From Alteriqipengyuania flavescens (GTDB lineage: Bacteria; Pseudomonadota; Alphaproteobacteria; Sphingomonadales; Sphingomonadaceae), in assembly GCF_030406725.1 (NCBI RefSeq), contig NZ_CP129107.1, positions 558,001 to 622,000 of the forward strand: 64,000 nt of DNA. The letters run 5' to 3'. The position numbers and the translations under genes are program-made. Positions 52,056 through 62,074 of this stretch are shown here, piece by piece; the stretch's first letter is position 1; every line of letters begins with the position of its first letter. Below the pieces are notes generated by a model. It saw only the letters and a program-made list of their open reading frames with translations. It was not told the origin of the DNA and did no database searches.

Positions 52056-54319
52056 AGGCCGGCCGATAGCAGCGGCAGGCGGCGAAGGCGAAGCCCCGTT
52101 GCCGAAAACAGCGCATTGGCGATGGCGGGCGCCGCCACCGCGACCCCGATCTCGCCCGGATCGGCGGGCGGCAGCGTGCTGTCGACGAAGTCCACGGTTA
52201 TCTCCGGACTGTTGGCCAGGGTCGGCAGGTTCAGGTCGCCGAGCCGCTGGCTGGTCGGCAATCCGTCGCGGTAATCGGTGCTGCTGCCAACGGCGAGGCC
52301 GAGGCCGAAGATCAGCCCGCCTTCCACCTGCTGGCGCGCGATGTCGCGGTTGACCACGCGGCCGATATCGACCGCGGCGTGGATCGACTTGACCCGCACG
52401 CCGCCTTCGCCCGCCTGCGCGTTGGCGATGGCTGCGATCCGCGCACCGCCGATGACATGGCAGGCGAGCCCCTGCCCCGAACCCGCCGAGCCGCCGTCCC
52501 ACCCCGCAAGGCGGGAAGCGCGCTGCATGCATTCGGCCAGCCGCAGGTCCTGGCCCAGCAGCGCCATCCGGTAGGACAGCGGATCGCGGTCGTGGCGGCG
52601 GGCGAGCTCGTCGATGAAGCTTTCGATCGCAAAGCAGGTATATCCGTGGGCATTGCCGCGCATCCGCGCCGTCGGCAGGTCGATGGCGGCGGGCACGTGG
52701 GTGATCGATACGTCGGGAATGGCATAGGGCGCCATGGCGCCCGCCAGCGCCATCGGGTCCGCCTTACCTGCCGTGTTCTCGATGGCGCTCCAGCTGGTCG
52801 CATTGCCGAACAGGCGCTCGCCGAATTCGCGCGCGGTCGCGGGCAGGCTGGCGCGCATTTTAAGCTTGGTGATCGTCCCCTCGTCCCCGTGGCGCGCGGA
52901 CAGCAGCAGCGAGGCCGGTGTGCGCGGATACCCGGCGAGATGTTCCTGGAACCGGCTCCACACCAGCTGCACCGGCCGCCCGATTTCGCGGGCGATCACC
53001 GCCGCCTCGATCGCGTGACCATGCTCCAGCCGCCGGTCGAAACTGCCGCCTGCCGGCATCGGGTAGAGGATCGTGTCTTCCAGCGCGACGCCCGCCGCCT
53101 TGGCCGCCGCGCGGCGGGCCTGTTCGGGGGCCTGGCTCGCCAGCCACAGTTCCAGCGTGCCGTCGCGGTACCACGCGGTGGCGGTGGTCGGTTCGATCTG
53201 CCCGTGGAGCGCGGGCGCGATTTCGTAGCGCAGGGCAAGGTCGGTCTTGCCGAAGCCTTCCGCGCCCTGCCCGCGCGAGGCGACGACGGTGCCCGTGCCG
53301 TTCAGCTCCGCATCCGACAGCGCGACCGCGATAGACTCGCTATCGACCAGCCGCGTGACCGAGAATCGCGGGCTCATCGCCTCGACCGCGCGTTCCGCCA
53401 GCCAGCTGGTTTCCGCAACCGCGGCAAGCCAGCGCTTGCCTTCCACGATCCCGACCACGCCGCGCATGTCCGCCGCGGCCGAGCGGTTGAACGCGGTCAG
53501 TTCCGCCTTGTCGAGCGGGCCGTGCTTGATCGCGGCATAGACGAGGCCGGGCAGCCGCACGTCGCCCGCGAATTGCCACGTGCCGTCCACTTTCGCCGGC
53601 AGGTCGAGCCGGGGCCAGGCGTTGGTCTCCTCCCCGATACCCGGGCCGGATGGGGCGGCGGGCGTATCGGCCGGCGGTTCGGAGAAGACCGGCGGCGGAT
53701 CGGGCGGGGCGAACCCCGCTGCCTCCTCCGCCAGATCGCCGAACCTCAGGCGGCCCGCATCGTGGATGACGAAGCCGTTTTCCGTGCGGCATTCCTCCCA
53801 ATCGACGCCCCAGCGATCCGCCGCCGCCATGCAGAGCAACGCGCGCACGCTGGCCGCGGCATCGCGGCACGGCTGTTCGTAAGCGGCGAGCGAGGTGCCG
53901 CCCGCCGTGGCGGTAAACCGCTCGTTCCCGGCGAACCGCCGCACGAGGAAATCGTCCGCATCCTCCGCCAGCCCGCCGGCGAAAGGCATCCAAAGCGGCG
54001 CCCATTCTGCGGCGAGCACGGTGTTCGCATAAGCCCCGCTGACCGGCGCGGCCTGCACCGCGATCTGGCGCCAGTCCGCGCCCAGCTCCATCGCGACGAT
54101 CTGCGGGATCAAAGTGGTGACGCCCTGCCCCATTTCGAGCTGCGGCACGGCGACGGTGACCATCCCGTCGGTCGCGATCTTAATCCACGCATCGAAGGCG
54201 GTTTCGCCGTCTGCCGGGTCGAGCGGGATCGCGTAGTCGCGCGGGGCGAGCGTGTAGAGCGCGGCAAGGCCGCCTGCCGCCGCCACGCCCACCAGCACGC
54301 CGCGCCGCGTGACCTGCAT
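52052..54319 (-). CDS. xanthine-dehydrogenase-family molybdopterin-binding subunit (isoquinoline oxidoreductase beta type)
   Basis: A 755-residue protein with an N-terminal twin-Arg-like leader (QVTRRGVLVGVAAAGGLAAL) and the duplicated molybdopterin-binding domain arrangement of IorB-type subunits: VPQLEMGQGVTTLIPQIVAMELGADW, PAGGSFDRRLEHGHAIEAAVIA and MRGNAHGYTCFAIESFIDELA. The usual [2Fe-2S] small subunit gene is not adjacent. Substrate unknown; aldehydes or N-heterocycles are typical. Confidence 0.88.
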   Translation of the reverse strand: MQVTRRGVLVGVAAAGGLAALYTLAPRDYAIPLDPADGETAFDAWIKIATDGMVTVAVPQLEMGQGVTTLIPQIVAMELGADWRQIAVQAAPVSGAYANTVLAAEWAPLWMPFAGGLAEDADDFLVRRFAGNERFTATAGGTSLAAYEQPCRDAAASVRALLCMAAADRWGVDWEECRTENGFVIHDAGRLRFGDLAEEAAGFAPPDPPPVFSEPPADTPAAPSGPGIGEETNAWPRLDLPAKVDGTWQFAGDVRLPGLVYAAIKHGPLDKAELTAFNRSAAADMRGVVGIVEGKRWLAAVAETSWLAERAVEAMSPRFSVTRLVDSESIAVALSDAELNGTGTVVASRGQGAEGFGKTDLALRYEIAPALHGQIEPTTATAWYRDGTLELWLASQAPEQARRAAAKAAGVALEDTILYPMPAGGSFDRRLEHGHAIEAAVIAREIGRPVQLVWSRFQEHLAGYPRTPASLLLSARHGDEGTITKLKMRASLPATAREFGERLFGNATSWSAIENTAGKADPMALAGAMAPYAIPDVSITHVPAAIDLPTARMRGNAHGYTCFAIESFIDELARRHDRDPLSYRMALLGQDLRLAECMQRASRLAGWDGGSAGSGQGLACHVIGGARIAAIANAQAGEGGVRVKSIHAAVDIGRVVNRDIARQQVEGGLIFGLGLAVGSSTDYRDGLPTSQRLGDLNLPTLANSPEITVDFVDSTLPPADPGEIGVAVAAPAIANALFSATGLRLRRLPLLSAGL

Positions 54320-54320
54320 A

Positions 54321-55298
54321 CTAACGTCCAGTCACTGCCAGCCAGCCGGCCAGCGCCTGCGCGATGGTGGAAAAGCCCTGCGCTTCCACCCCCGTGGCCA
54401 GCGGCGTTCCGGCATCGCTCGCCCGCCGCAGCTCCATGGTCAGCGGGATGCGGCCGAGGAAGGGGATGTCGAGGCGCTGCGCCGCCGTTTCCACCCCGCC
54501 GCGCCCGAACGGGTCGCTCGCTTCCCCGCAATGGGGGCAGACATAGCCCGCCATGTTCTCTACCAGCCCGATCACCGGCACCTGCCCCTGCTCGAACAAT
54601 TGCCCTGCGCGCATCGCGTCGATCAGCGCCAGGTCCTGCGGCGTGGAAACGATCACCGCGCCGTCGGGCCGGTGTTTCTGCAGCATGGTGATCTGCACGT
54701 CGCCGGTGCCGGGCGGCAAATCCATCAGCAGGATTTCCGCATCGCCCCAGTCGGCCTCGACCAGCTGGGTCAGTGCCCCTGCCGCCATCGGCCCACGCCA
54801 TGCGATCGCGCGGCCCGGCTCGATCAAATGGGCCATGGAAAGCACGCGCACCCCGTGCGGGCTCTCCAGCGCGACCAGCTGCTTGCCTTGCGCCTCCGCC
54901 TTCACGCCCTCGCAATCGAGCAGTTTCGCCTGGCTCGGCCCGTAGATATCGGCGTCGATCACGCCCACCTTGTGGCCCATCTGCGCCAGCGCCACCGCGA
55001 GGTTGGCAGTCAGCGTGGACTTGCCGACCCCGCCCTTGCCCGATCCGATGGCGACCAGCTGCCGCTTCACCCGCTCCCCGGTCAGGGCGATCCGCACGTC
55101 GTCGACGCCGGCCACGCCGAGCAGCGCGGCCCGCGCGCCATCCTCCAGCTGCGCCCGCTCGCCCGCGCCGAGGCCGCCTGCATCCAGGATGCAGGTCGCA
55201 ATCCCGCCTTCCAGCGTCAGCCGCTGGACCCGGCCTGCGATGGCATCGGGCAGGTCGTCTGCGGAAAGACTGCGGCGCGCTGCGGGGGGTTCGTCCAT
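54321..55298 (-). CDS. apbC: Mrp/NBP35-family iron-sulfur cluster carrier ATPase
   Basis: A 325-residue P-loop ATPase: N-terminal MIP18-like domain (about 1-90), deviant Walker A GSGKGGVGKST, LLMDLPPGTGDVQIT, and the CxxC cluster-binding pair in GYVCPHCGEA. The protein carries Fe-S clusters to target enzymes. It lies one base before the molybdopterin oxidase gene, an Fe-S-dependent family, and is divergent from hflK. Confidence 0.93.
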   Translation of the reverse strand: MDEPPAARRSLSADDLPDAIAGRVQRLTLEGGIATCILDAGGLGAGERAQLEDGARAALLGVAGVDDVRIALTGERVKRQLVAIGSGKGGVGKSTLTANLAVALAQMGHKVGVIDADIYGPSQAKLLDCEGVKAEAQGKQLVALESPHGVRVLSMAHLIEPGRAIAWRGPMAAGALTQLVEADWGDAEILLMDLPPGTGDVQITMLQKHRPDGAVIVSTPQDLALIDAMRAGQLFEQGQVPVIGLVENMAGYVCPHCGEASDPFGRGGVETAAQRLDIPFLGRIPLTMELRRASDAGTPLATGVEAQGFSTIAQALAGWLAVTGR

Positions 55299-55391
55299 GG
55301 CCGGCGTGCTAGCGCAATCTTCCCGCCCATTCCTACGCAATTTTGCGCCGCAACCCCTGTTATCGCCAGAAATCGACCCTATAAGAATGGC

Positions 55392-56564
55392 ATGACAAAA
55401 TCGGGTGGGTTCTTCGGGCGCATCGCGCTCGCCATGGCAGGTAAACGCAATCCCTGGGGGGGCAGCAGCGGTTCTGGCGGAAACGGCGACGGCGGAAAGC
55501 CGTCCGGCTCCGGTGGTGGTTCGGGGGGTGACGGCCCGCGCAATCCCTGGCTTCCCGGTGGCGGCGGCGACGACGGCAGGAAGCGCCGGTCCGCCTCCAT
55601 CGAGGATATCTTCAAGAACCGCGGCCCCGAAGGCCCGCGCCGCACCGGCGGCGGTGGCCCCGGCGGCCCCAACTTCCGCATGCCCCAGCGCCCCGGCGGC
55701 AAGAGCTGGGTTCCGGTCATCGTGGTGCTGTTCGTCGCGCTGTTCCTGGTCGTGACGATGTTCCACCAGGTCGGGCCGAAGGAACAGGCCGTCGTGAAAA
55801 CGCTGGGTAGCTATTCCCGCACCCTCGACCCGGGGCTCCATATCACCCTGCCCGCACCCATCGAGACGGTCGAAATCGTCCCCGTCCAGACGGTGGTCGG
55901 GGTCAGGATCCCGACAGACGGCCAGCAGCAGAAGCTGATCCTGACTGGCGACCAGAACCTGGTCGACCTGACCTATATCGTGCGCTGGAACATCAAGGAT
56001 CTCGAAAACTACAAGTTCCGCCTGGTCGAGCCGCAAGAAACGGTGACCGAAGTGGCCGAAGCGGCGATGCGCGCATCGGTGGCGGAAAAGACCCTCGACC
56101 AGACTTTCTCGGGCCAGGGGCGTGCCGAAATCGAGCTCGCCGTGCGCGAACGCATGCAGCGCGTGCTGGACGGTTACCAGGCCGGTATCCGGGTGCTGGG
56201 CGTGGAAATCGACAAGTCCGACCCGCCGGCCGAGGTCAACGATGCCTTCCGCGACGTTTCCGTCGCCGAACAGAACGCCGATGCCGCCCGTAACCGCTCG
56301 CGCGGCTATGCGCAGCAGGTTCTCAGCCTGGCGGAAGGTGAATCCGAGGCCTTCAACAAGGTCTACGAACAGTACCGGCTCGCCCCCGAAGTGACCCGCC
56401 GCCGCCTGTATTACGAGACCATGGAAAAAGTGCTGTCGAACACGGACAAGACCATCGTGGAACCGCGCGGCGTGACACCGTACCTGCCGCTGCCCGAAGT
56501 GCGCCGCCGCGCGCAGGAAGGGCAGACCGCAACGCCCGCCGCGCCGGCCACGGGGGGCCAGTAA
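55392..56564 (+). CDS. hflK: FtsH protease modulator HflK
   Basis: A 390-residue SPFH-domain protein. A Gly/Pro-rich N-terminal tail (about 15-95) precedes a membrane anchor (WVPVIVVLFVALFLVVTMF) and the SPFH domain (LDPGLHITLPAPIETVEIV). With HflC it forms the periplasmic cage around FtsH. An internal ATG at 55434 (MAGKRNPWG) is an alternative start. hflC begins two bases after the stop. Confidence 0.92.
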   Translation: MTKSGGFFGRIALAMAGKRNPWGGSSGSGGNGDGGKPSGSGGGSGGDGPRNPWLPGGGGDDGRKRRSASIEDIFKNRGPEGPRRTGGGGPGGPNFRMPQRPGGKSWVPVIVVLFVALFLVVTMFHQVGPKEQAVVKTLGSYSRTLDPGLHITLPAPIETVEIVPVQTVVGVRIPTDGQQQKLILTGDQNLVDLTYIVRWNIKDLENYKFRLVEPQETVTEVAEAAMRASVAEKTLDQTFSGQGRAEIELAVRERMQRVLDGYQAGIRVLGVEIDKSDPPAEVNDAFRDVSVAEQNADAARNRSRGYAQQVLSLAEGESEAFNKVYEQYRLAPEVTRRRLYYETMEKVLSNTDKTIVEPRGVTPYLPLPEVRRRAQEGQTATPAAPATGGQ

Positions 56565-56565
56565 G

Positions 56566-57405
56566 ATGGAAAAGCTCTGGACCAACCACAAGCTGTCCGT
56601 GATTGCCGTGATCGCGCTGCTCGTCCTCTTCGCGATGAGCGCCTTCATCGTCCCGGAGGAAAAGCAGGCCGTCGTCATCCGCACCGGTGAGCCGGTGTAT
56701 ACCTATAACACCGCAGGCGGCAGCACGGGTTCGGGCCTGTGGCTCAAGTTGCCCATCGTCGACCAGGTCGAACTGGTCGAGAAGCGCATCCTCGACCTCG
56801 ACATGACCGATCAGGAAGTGTTGTCGAGCGACCAGCAGCGCCTGGTCGTCAACGCCTACGCCCGGTTCCGCATCGTCAATCCGGTCCGGATGGTCGAACG
56901 CGCCGGCAACGAAGATGGCGTGCGGACCGCGCTCGAACCGATCCTGAACTCCGTGCTGCGGCAGGAACTGGGCCGGCGCACGTTCCAGGCCATGCTGACC
57001 GCCGAACGCGGCAGCGCGCTTGCCAACGTGCGCGCCAACCTCGACCGGCAGGCGCGGCAATATGGCGCCGAGGTGATAGACGTGCAGATCAAGCGCACCG
57101 ACTTGCCCGAAGGCGATCCCCTGCAGGCCGCGTTCGAACGGATGCGTTCCGACCGCCAGCGCGAGGCGCAGGAAATCCGGGCGGAGGGCGACCGCGATGC
57201 CCGCATCATCCGCGCCGAAGCCGACGCAGAGGCCGCGCGCATCTATGCCGAGGCGTTCGGCAAGGATCCGGGCTTCTACGACTTCTACCGGGCCATGCAG
57301 AGCTACGACCAGACCTTCCGCGGCGAAGGCAATACGGGCGAAAGCAGCATCATCCTGTCGCCCGACAACGAATATTTGAACCGCTTCCGCAACCCCGGCC
57401 AGTAA
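56566..57405 (+). CDS. hflC: FtsH protease modulator HflC
   Basis: A 279-residue SPFH protein with an N-terminal anchor (LSVIAVIALLVLFAMSAFIV), EEKQAVVIRTGEPV and an Ala/Glu-rich coiled coil (REAQEIRAEGDRDARIIRAEADAEAARIYAEAFG) that packs with HflK. Cotranscribed with hflK. Confidence 0.95.
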   Translation: MEKLWTNHKLSVIAVIALLVLFAMSAFIVPEEKQAVVIRTGEPVYTYNTAGGSTGSGLWLKLPIVDQVELVEKRILDLDMTDQEVLSSDQQRLVVNAYARFRIVNPVRMVERAGNEDGVRTALEPILNSVLRQELGRRTFQAMLTAERGSALANVRANLDRQARQYGAEVIDVQIKRTDLPEGDPLQAAFERMRSDRQREAQEIRAEGDRDARIIRAEADAEAARIYAEAFGKDPGFYDFYRAMQSYDQTFRGEGNTGESSIILSPDNEYLNRFRNPGQ

Positions 57406-57590
57406 GGCCGGGGCTGCCGGCGGCCTCTCGCGCGCGCAAGGGCAGATGCGTCCTTGCAGCGCGGACTTGCGTACCTACCTCGCCGTTAAGCCGCCGTTCG
57501 GCTGCGCTTTGCGAAAGCGCTGGCCACGAGGGGCACGAACATGCGCCCGTGCGCCAGCGCCGGGCGGGAGAGACAAGGAACGACAAGGAC

Positions 57591-59102
57591 GTGAAGCCCG
57601 TGCGCTATGCCTATTCCATCACCACTGCCCTGCTGCTGAGCGGGGCGACCGTATCGCTGCTGACCGGGGTGCCTGCGGGCGCTCAGGTCGCCCAGAACGA
57701 CGATTCCCGGATGAGCAGCGTGGTCCCGCGCGCCGGCGCGCCCGCCAGCTTCGCCGACCTCACCGAACAGTTGCAGCCCGCGGTCGTCAACATCTTCACG
57801 CGCCAGAGCGTGGAGGTGCAGAACCCGTTCGCGGGCACGCCCCTGGCGCGCCGCTTCGGCAACAACGGCCCGGTCCGCCGCGAAGGCCAGTCATTGGGTT
57901 CCGGCTTTCTGATCAGCGCCGATGGCTACATCGTGACCAACAATCACGTCATCGCCCCCGGTAGCCGCAACGCCACCGTGGACGAGATCACGGTGCGCCT
58001 GGCCGATGGCACCGAATACGAAGCGGAACTGGTCGGCGCCGACCCGGCGAGCGACCTTGCCGTGCTCAAGATTTCGCGGCGGGAGGACTTCCCCTTCGTT
58101 GAATTCGGCGATTCGGCAAATGCGAGGGCCGGCGACTGGGTGATTGCCATCGGCAACCCCTTCGGACTGGGCGGTACCGTGACGAGCGGCATCATCTCCG
58201 CCGTCCTGCGCACCGCCGGCGGGGGCGCTTACGACCGCTACATCCAGACCGATGCCAGCATCAATTCGGGTAATTCCGGCGGGCCGCTGTTCGACATGAG
58301 CGGTAACGTGATCGGCATCAACAGCAATATCCTCTCGCCGTCGGGCGGCAATGTCGGCATCGGCTTCGCCATACCGGCTGAAACCGCGCAGCCTATCGTG
58401 GAAACGCTGATGGCGGGCCGTTCCGTCGAACGCGGCTTTCTGGGCATCGGCATCCGTCCGGTAGACGAGGATACGGCGGCCGCGCTCGGCATTCCGGAAG
58501 ACCGCGGCGAGATCGTCCAGAGCCTGACCCCCGGCCAGCCGGCCGCGGCCGCGGGCCTGCGCGAAGGCGACATCGTGCTGGAAGTGAACAACCGGGAAGT
58601 GACGCGCGAACAGACGCTGTCCTTCCTCGTTGCCAATATCGCACCGGGCACGCGCATCCCGCTGACCATTTTCCGCGACGGGCGCGAGCGCACCGTGAAC
58701 GTGACCGTGGGCCAGCGGCCGAGCGAGCAGGAATTGCAGCAGCAGAACTTCGATCCCGAAAGCGACCAGCCGATGCCCGGCATGGGCGAAGGCAGCGCCA
58801 CGGTGGAAGAGGCGCTGGGCCTGCAGGTCTTCCCGCTGACGCCCGACCTGGCGCGCCGCCTGCGCGTGGATGCGGGCACCGAAGGGCTGGTCATCAACGC
58901 GATCGACCCGGCCTCCGACGCGGCCACCAAGGGCCTGCGCCGCGGCTTCGTGATCCTGACTGCCAACTACCAGCCGGTGACGACCGTCGAACAGCTGGAA
59001 GAGGTCATTGCCGAGGCCAAGGAGCGGGATCGCCCGGCGCTGCTGCTGCGCATCCAGCCGATCGGCCAGAACCCCGCCTACGTGCCGGTCCGCCTGCGCT
59101 AG
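57591..59102 (+). CDS. Do-family periplasmic serine protease (DegP/HtrA)
   Basis: A 503-residue exported protease with a signal peptide (about 1-31, cut after AGA-QV). The triad is H119 (IVTNNHVI), D155 (DPASDLAVLKI) and S229 (NSGNSGGPL). Two PDZ domains follow (RGFLGIGIRPVDED and GLQVFPLTPDLARRL). GTG 57591 was used; GTG 57600 is equally possible. It probably belongs to the hflKC quality-control unit though 186 bases separate them. Degrades misfolded envelope proteins. Confidence 0.94.
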   Translation: MKPVRYAYSITTALLLSGATVSLLTGVPAGAQVAQNDDSRMSSVVPRAGAPASFADLTEQLQPAVVNIFTRQSVEVQNPFAGTPLARRFGNNGPVRREGQSLGSGFLISADGYIVTNNHVIAPGSRNATVDEITVRLADGTEYEAELVGADPASDLAVLKISRREDFPFVEFGDSANARAGDWVIAIGNPFGLGGTVTSGIISAVLRTAGGGAYDRYIQTDASINSGNSGGPLFDMSGNVIGINSNILSPSGGNVGIGFAIPAETAQPIVETLMAGRSVERGFLGIGIRPVDEDTAAALGIPEDRGEIVQSLTPGQPAAAAGLREGDIVLEVNNREVTREQTLSFLVANIAPGTRIPLTIFRDGRERTVNVTVGQRPSEQELQQQNFDPESDQPMPGMGEGSATVEEALGLQVFPLTPDLARRLRVDAGTEGLVINAIDPASDAATKGLRRGFVILTANYQPVTTVEQLEEVIAEAKERDRPALLLRIQPIGQNPAYVPVRLR

Positions 59103-59123
59103 ATCGACAATTCTGACAGACGG

Positions 59124-59158
59124 AAACGGCGCGGGAGCGATGGCTTCCGCGCCGTTTT
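59124..59158. terminator. terminator between the HtrA protease and PBP1A genes
   Basis: An 11-bp stem AAACGGCGCGG (59124-59134) with CCGCGCCGTTT (59147-59157), followed by T. It lies between convergent genes (stops 59102 and 59166) and is usable from both sides. Confidence 0.8.
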
Positions 59159-59165
59159 CCTGTGA

Positions 59166-61469
59166 CTAGTCGCTGCGTCCGGTGATGATCCGCACTTCCC
59201 GCGGAGCGACCGCCGCGCCCTGGTCGGGCGGCGGCAGGGGCTGGGGCGGCGGCGGCGTTCGCGCAGGGGCGGGCCTGCGCACGTCCGGCTGGCGGGTGGG
59301 CACGCGCCGGGTGTTGCCCGTGGCCCGGTCGAGGAAATCGTCGTCCGCTGCAGGCGGCGCCGGGCGCCCCGTCGGCATCGGCTGACCGCCGCCGGAACCC
59401 GCGCCAGGCTGGATCGGATTGCCGTCCGGATCGACGAGGTTGCCGTTACCGCGCGGGCTGTTGCGGTCGGGCTCGATCAGGTTCCCCTGCTCGTCGATGA
59501 AATAGTAATCCTCCGGCTCGGTGTACTGGTATTCCTGTTCGTCCGGCTCAAGTTGCCATTCCGGCAGGTTCAGGTCCGTATCGAATTCCTCGATCGGACG
59601 GTCCTTCACGGCATAGCGCATGAAGGCGGCGAAGGCGGCGGCCGGCGCGCGGCCGCCCTGCAGGCCGCTGACGCGCTTCGCATCGTCGCGGCCCATCCAC
59701 ACCGCCGCCGTGATCCCGCTGGAAAAGCCCGCGAAATACCCGTCCTTGTTGGAGCTGGTGGTGCCGGTCTTGCCCGCGACCGGCCGGCCGATCTGCGCCG
59801 CGCGGCCCGTGCCCGTCTGCACCGCCGCCTGCAGCAGGTCGAGCATGCCCGCGGCCACGTGGTCGGGCACCAGCTGGTAGGTGCGCGGCTTGCTGTGCTG
59901 GTAAAGGAGGTTGCCGTTCTGCCCGGTCACCTTGACGATGCCGTAGGGCTCGATCGAGCGTCCGCGCGCCGAGACGCTGGCAAAGGCGCGCGCCATGTCG
60001 ATCAGGCGCACCTCGTTAGAGCCCAGCACCATGGAAGGATAGGTGGAGATCGGCGTCGTGATGCCGAACCGCCGCGCCATGCCCGCCACGCTGGTAAAGC
60101 CGACCTCGTTCCCCAGTTGCGCCGCCACCGTGTTGCGCGACAGGGCGAAGGCGGTGCGCATCGTCATGTCGCCGGCATAGCCACCGCCCGAATTGCGCGG
60201 CGTCCAGCCGTCGATCGTCACCTTTTCGTCGGTCACGATGTCGTCGGGCACGAAACCCGCTTCCAGTGCCGCGAGATAGACGAACAGCTTCCACGAGGAG
60301 CCGGGCTGGCGCACCGCCTTGGTCGCGCGGTTGTAATTGCTGGTGACGTAATCGGTGCCGCCGACCATGGCGAGGATCGCCCCGTCGCGGTCCAGCCCCA
60401 CCAGCGCGCCTTGTGCACCAGACGGCACGTTGTCCTTGATCGCCGCCGTCGCCGCGCGCTGCATGCCGAGGTCGAGCGTGGTGTAAACCTCGATCGGCTC
60501 GCGCGTGTCGGGCAGGTAGAGGTCGAGCTGCGGCAGGACCCAGTCGGTGAAATAGCGCACCGAATTCTGGTTGGTGTCCGTCTTGATGTTGACCGAAGAC
60601 ACGTCGACCTGCGCCGCCTCGCCGGGCGAGAGGCCGCCGTATTTGCGCATCTGCATGATGACCACGTTGGCGCGGCTTACGGCGGCGTTGATATCGGCGG
60701 TGGGCGCATAGCGGCTGGGCGCCTTCACCAGCCCGGCGATGATCGCCGCTTCCGCCAGCGTCAGGTCGCGGGCGGAATGGCTGAAGAATTTCCGGCTGGC
60801 GCTGTCGATCCCGTACGCGCCGCCGCCGAAATAGACCTTGTTGAGATAGAGCTCGAGCAGCTGTTCCTTGGAAAACTTGCTTTCCAGCGCCAGCGCCAGG
60901 ATGCCTTCGCGCAGCTTGCGGTCGAGCGTGCGGTTGTTATTGAGGAAGACGTTGCGCGCCAGCTGCTGGGTGATGGTCGAGGTAGCGCCCACCCGCTTGT
61001 CGTCGCGGAAGGCATTGTAGACCGCGCGGCCGAGGCCCAGCGGGTCGACGCCGAAGTGGCTGTAGAACCGCCGGTCCTCGACCGAAATCATCGCGGTCTT
61101 CATCACTTCGGGTATCTCGTCGGAGCGCAGCCACTGGCCGTAGCTCGGCCCCAGCTCGACCATCTCCGTGCCGTCTTTCGCCCGCACGACGATGGTCTGG
61201 CCGGCCTGCGAAGCCTTGAGCGTGGTAAAGCTGGGCAGGTTGCGCGCGGCGAAGAACACGGCGAGCCCCAGCGCCAGCGCGCCGAGCAGCGCCGCGAACG
61301 TCCCGCCGATCAGGAACCGGCGGGTCCATTTCCAGACAGGACCGCGCTCCTTCGGTTCGGCCTTGCGGCGCGAAGGTTTCTGCGGACGGCGCGCGGCTCG
61401 CTCGCGCGCCTCGGCGCGGACCTTGTCCTGTGGCCTGGCCCTGGAGCCTACGCTCCGCTTGCGTGCCAT
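59166..61469 (-). CDS. class A penicillin-binding protein (PBP1A family)
   Basis: A 767-residue bifunctional peptidoglycan synthase: basic cytosolic tail, membrane anchor (about 52-75), GT51 transglycosylase with EDRRFYSHFGVDP, TITQQLARNVFL and KEQLLELYLN, then a transpeptidase with SSWK (nucleophile motif), SRN and KTGTT. The C-terminal ~110 residues are a Pro/Gly/Asp-rich extension of low complexity. It polymerises and crosslinks glycan strands in the periplasm. Confidence 0.95.
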   Translation of the reverse strand: MARKRSVGSRARPQDKVRAEARERAARRPQKPSRRKAEPKERGPVWKWTRRFLIGGTFAALLGALALGLAVFFAARNLPSFTTLKASQAGQTIVVRAKDGTEMVELGPSYGQWLRSDEIPEVMKTAMISVEDRRFYSHFGVDPLGLGRAVYNAFRDDKRVGATSTITQQLARNVFLNNNRTLDRKLREGILALALESKFSKEQLLELYLNKVYFGGGAYGIDSASRKFFSHSARDLTLAEAAIIAGLVKAPSRYAPTADINAAVSRANVVIMQMRKYGGLSPGEAAQVDVSSVNIKTDTNQNSVRYFTDWVLPQLDLYLPDTREPIEVYTTLDLGMQRAATAAIKDNVPSGAQGALVGLDRDGAILAMVGGTDYVTSNYNRATKAVRQPGSSWKLFVYLAALEAGFVPDDIVTDEKVTIDGWTPRNSGGGYAGDMTMRTAFALSRNTVAAQLGNEVGFTSVAGMARRFGITTPISTYPSMVLGSNEVRLIDMARAFASVSARGRSIEPYGIVKVTGQNGNLLYQHSKPRTYQLVPDHVAAGMLDLLQAAVQTGTGRAAQIGRPVAGKTGTTSSNKDGYFAGFSSGITAAVWMGRDDAKRVSGLQGGRAPAAAFAAFMRYAVKDRPIEEFDTDLNLPEWQLEPDEQEYQYTEPEDYYFIDEQGNLIEPDRNSPRGNGNLVDPDGNPIQPGAGSGGGQPMPTGRPAPPAADDDFLDRATGNTRRVPTRQPDVRRPAPARTPPPPQPLPPPDQGAAVAPREVRIITGRSD

Positions 61470-61595
61470 GAGATACCCGTCAAGTTACCCGTCACCCCGA
61501 AGTTGGTCGGCCCTAGCTATACAACGCCGCCGCACCTGCATAGGACTGTCGTAACAAGGTGTGAACAACTAGGGTCAAGACCCCAGGGCGTGCGT

Positions 61596-61994
61596 TTACT
61601 CCGCGTCGAACTCCAGCGCGGCGGAATTGATGCAATAACGCATGCCGGTCGGGCGCGGCCCGTCGGGGAACAGGTGGCCCAGGTGGCTGCCGCAGTTGGA
61701 GCATTTCACCTCGGTCCGGATCATGCCGTGGGAGGTATCGCGTTCCTCGTCCACCGCATCGACGGCGGTCGGCTGGAAGAAGCTCGGCCAACCTGATCCG
61801 CTGTCGTATTTCGCTTCGCTTTCGAACAGTTTCTGCCCGCAGGCGGCGCACAGGTACTCGCCCGGCTCCTTGTTCTTGTCGAGCGCGCCGGTGAAGGCCC
61901 GTTCGGTCCCGCCTTCGCGCAGGACGTGGTACTGTTCGGGCGTCAGCCGTTCGCGCCATTCGGCTTCTGAAATGTCGAGCTTGTTATCGGGCAT
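61596..61994 (-). CDS. msrB: peptide-methionine (R)-S-oxide reductase
   Basis: A 132-residue MsrB with two zinc CxxC pairs (CAACG and CSNCG) and the catalytic C121 in RYCINSAAL. It reduces methionine-R-sulfoxide in proteins, complementing MsrA at 45632. Start at 61994 (MPDNKLD) matches family length. Confidence 0.97.
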   Translation of the reverse strand: MPDNKLDISEAEWRERLTPEQYHVLREGGTERAFTGALDKNKEPGEYLCAACGQKLFESEAKYDSGSGWPSFFQPTAVDAVDEERDTSHGMIRTEVKCSNCGSHLGHLFPDGPRPTGMRYCINSAALEFDAE

Positions 61995-62074
61995 GTAACG
62001 TATCTCCGCGTGTGCCTGTGAGAAGCGCTGGCGAAGCGCCCCGGTTCCCGCCCGCGTGCGACAGCGGCTGGGGG

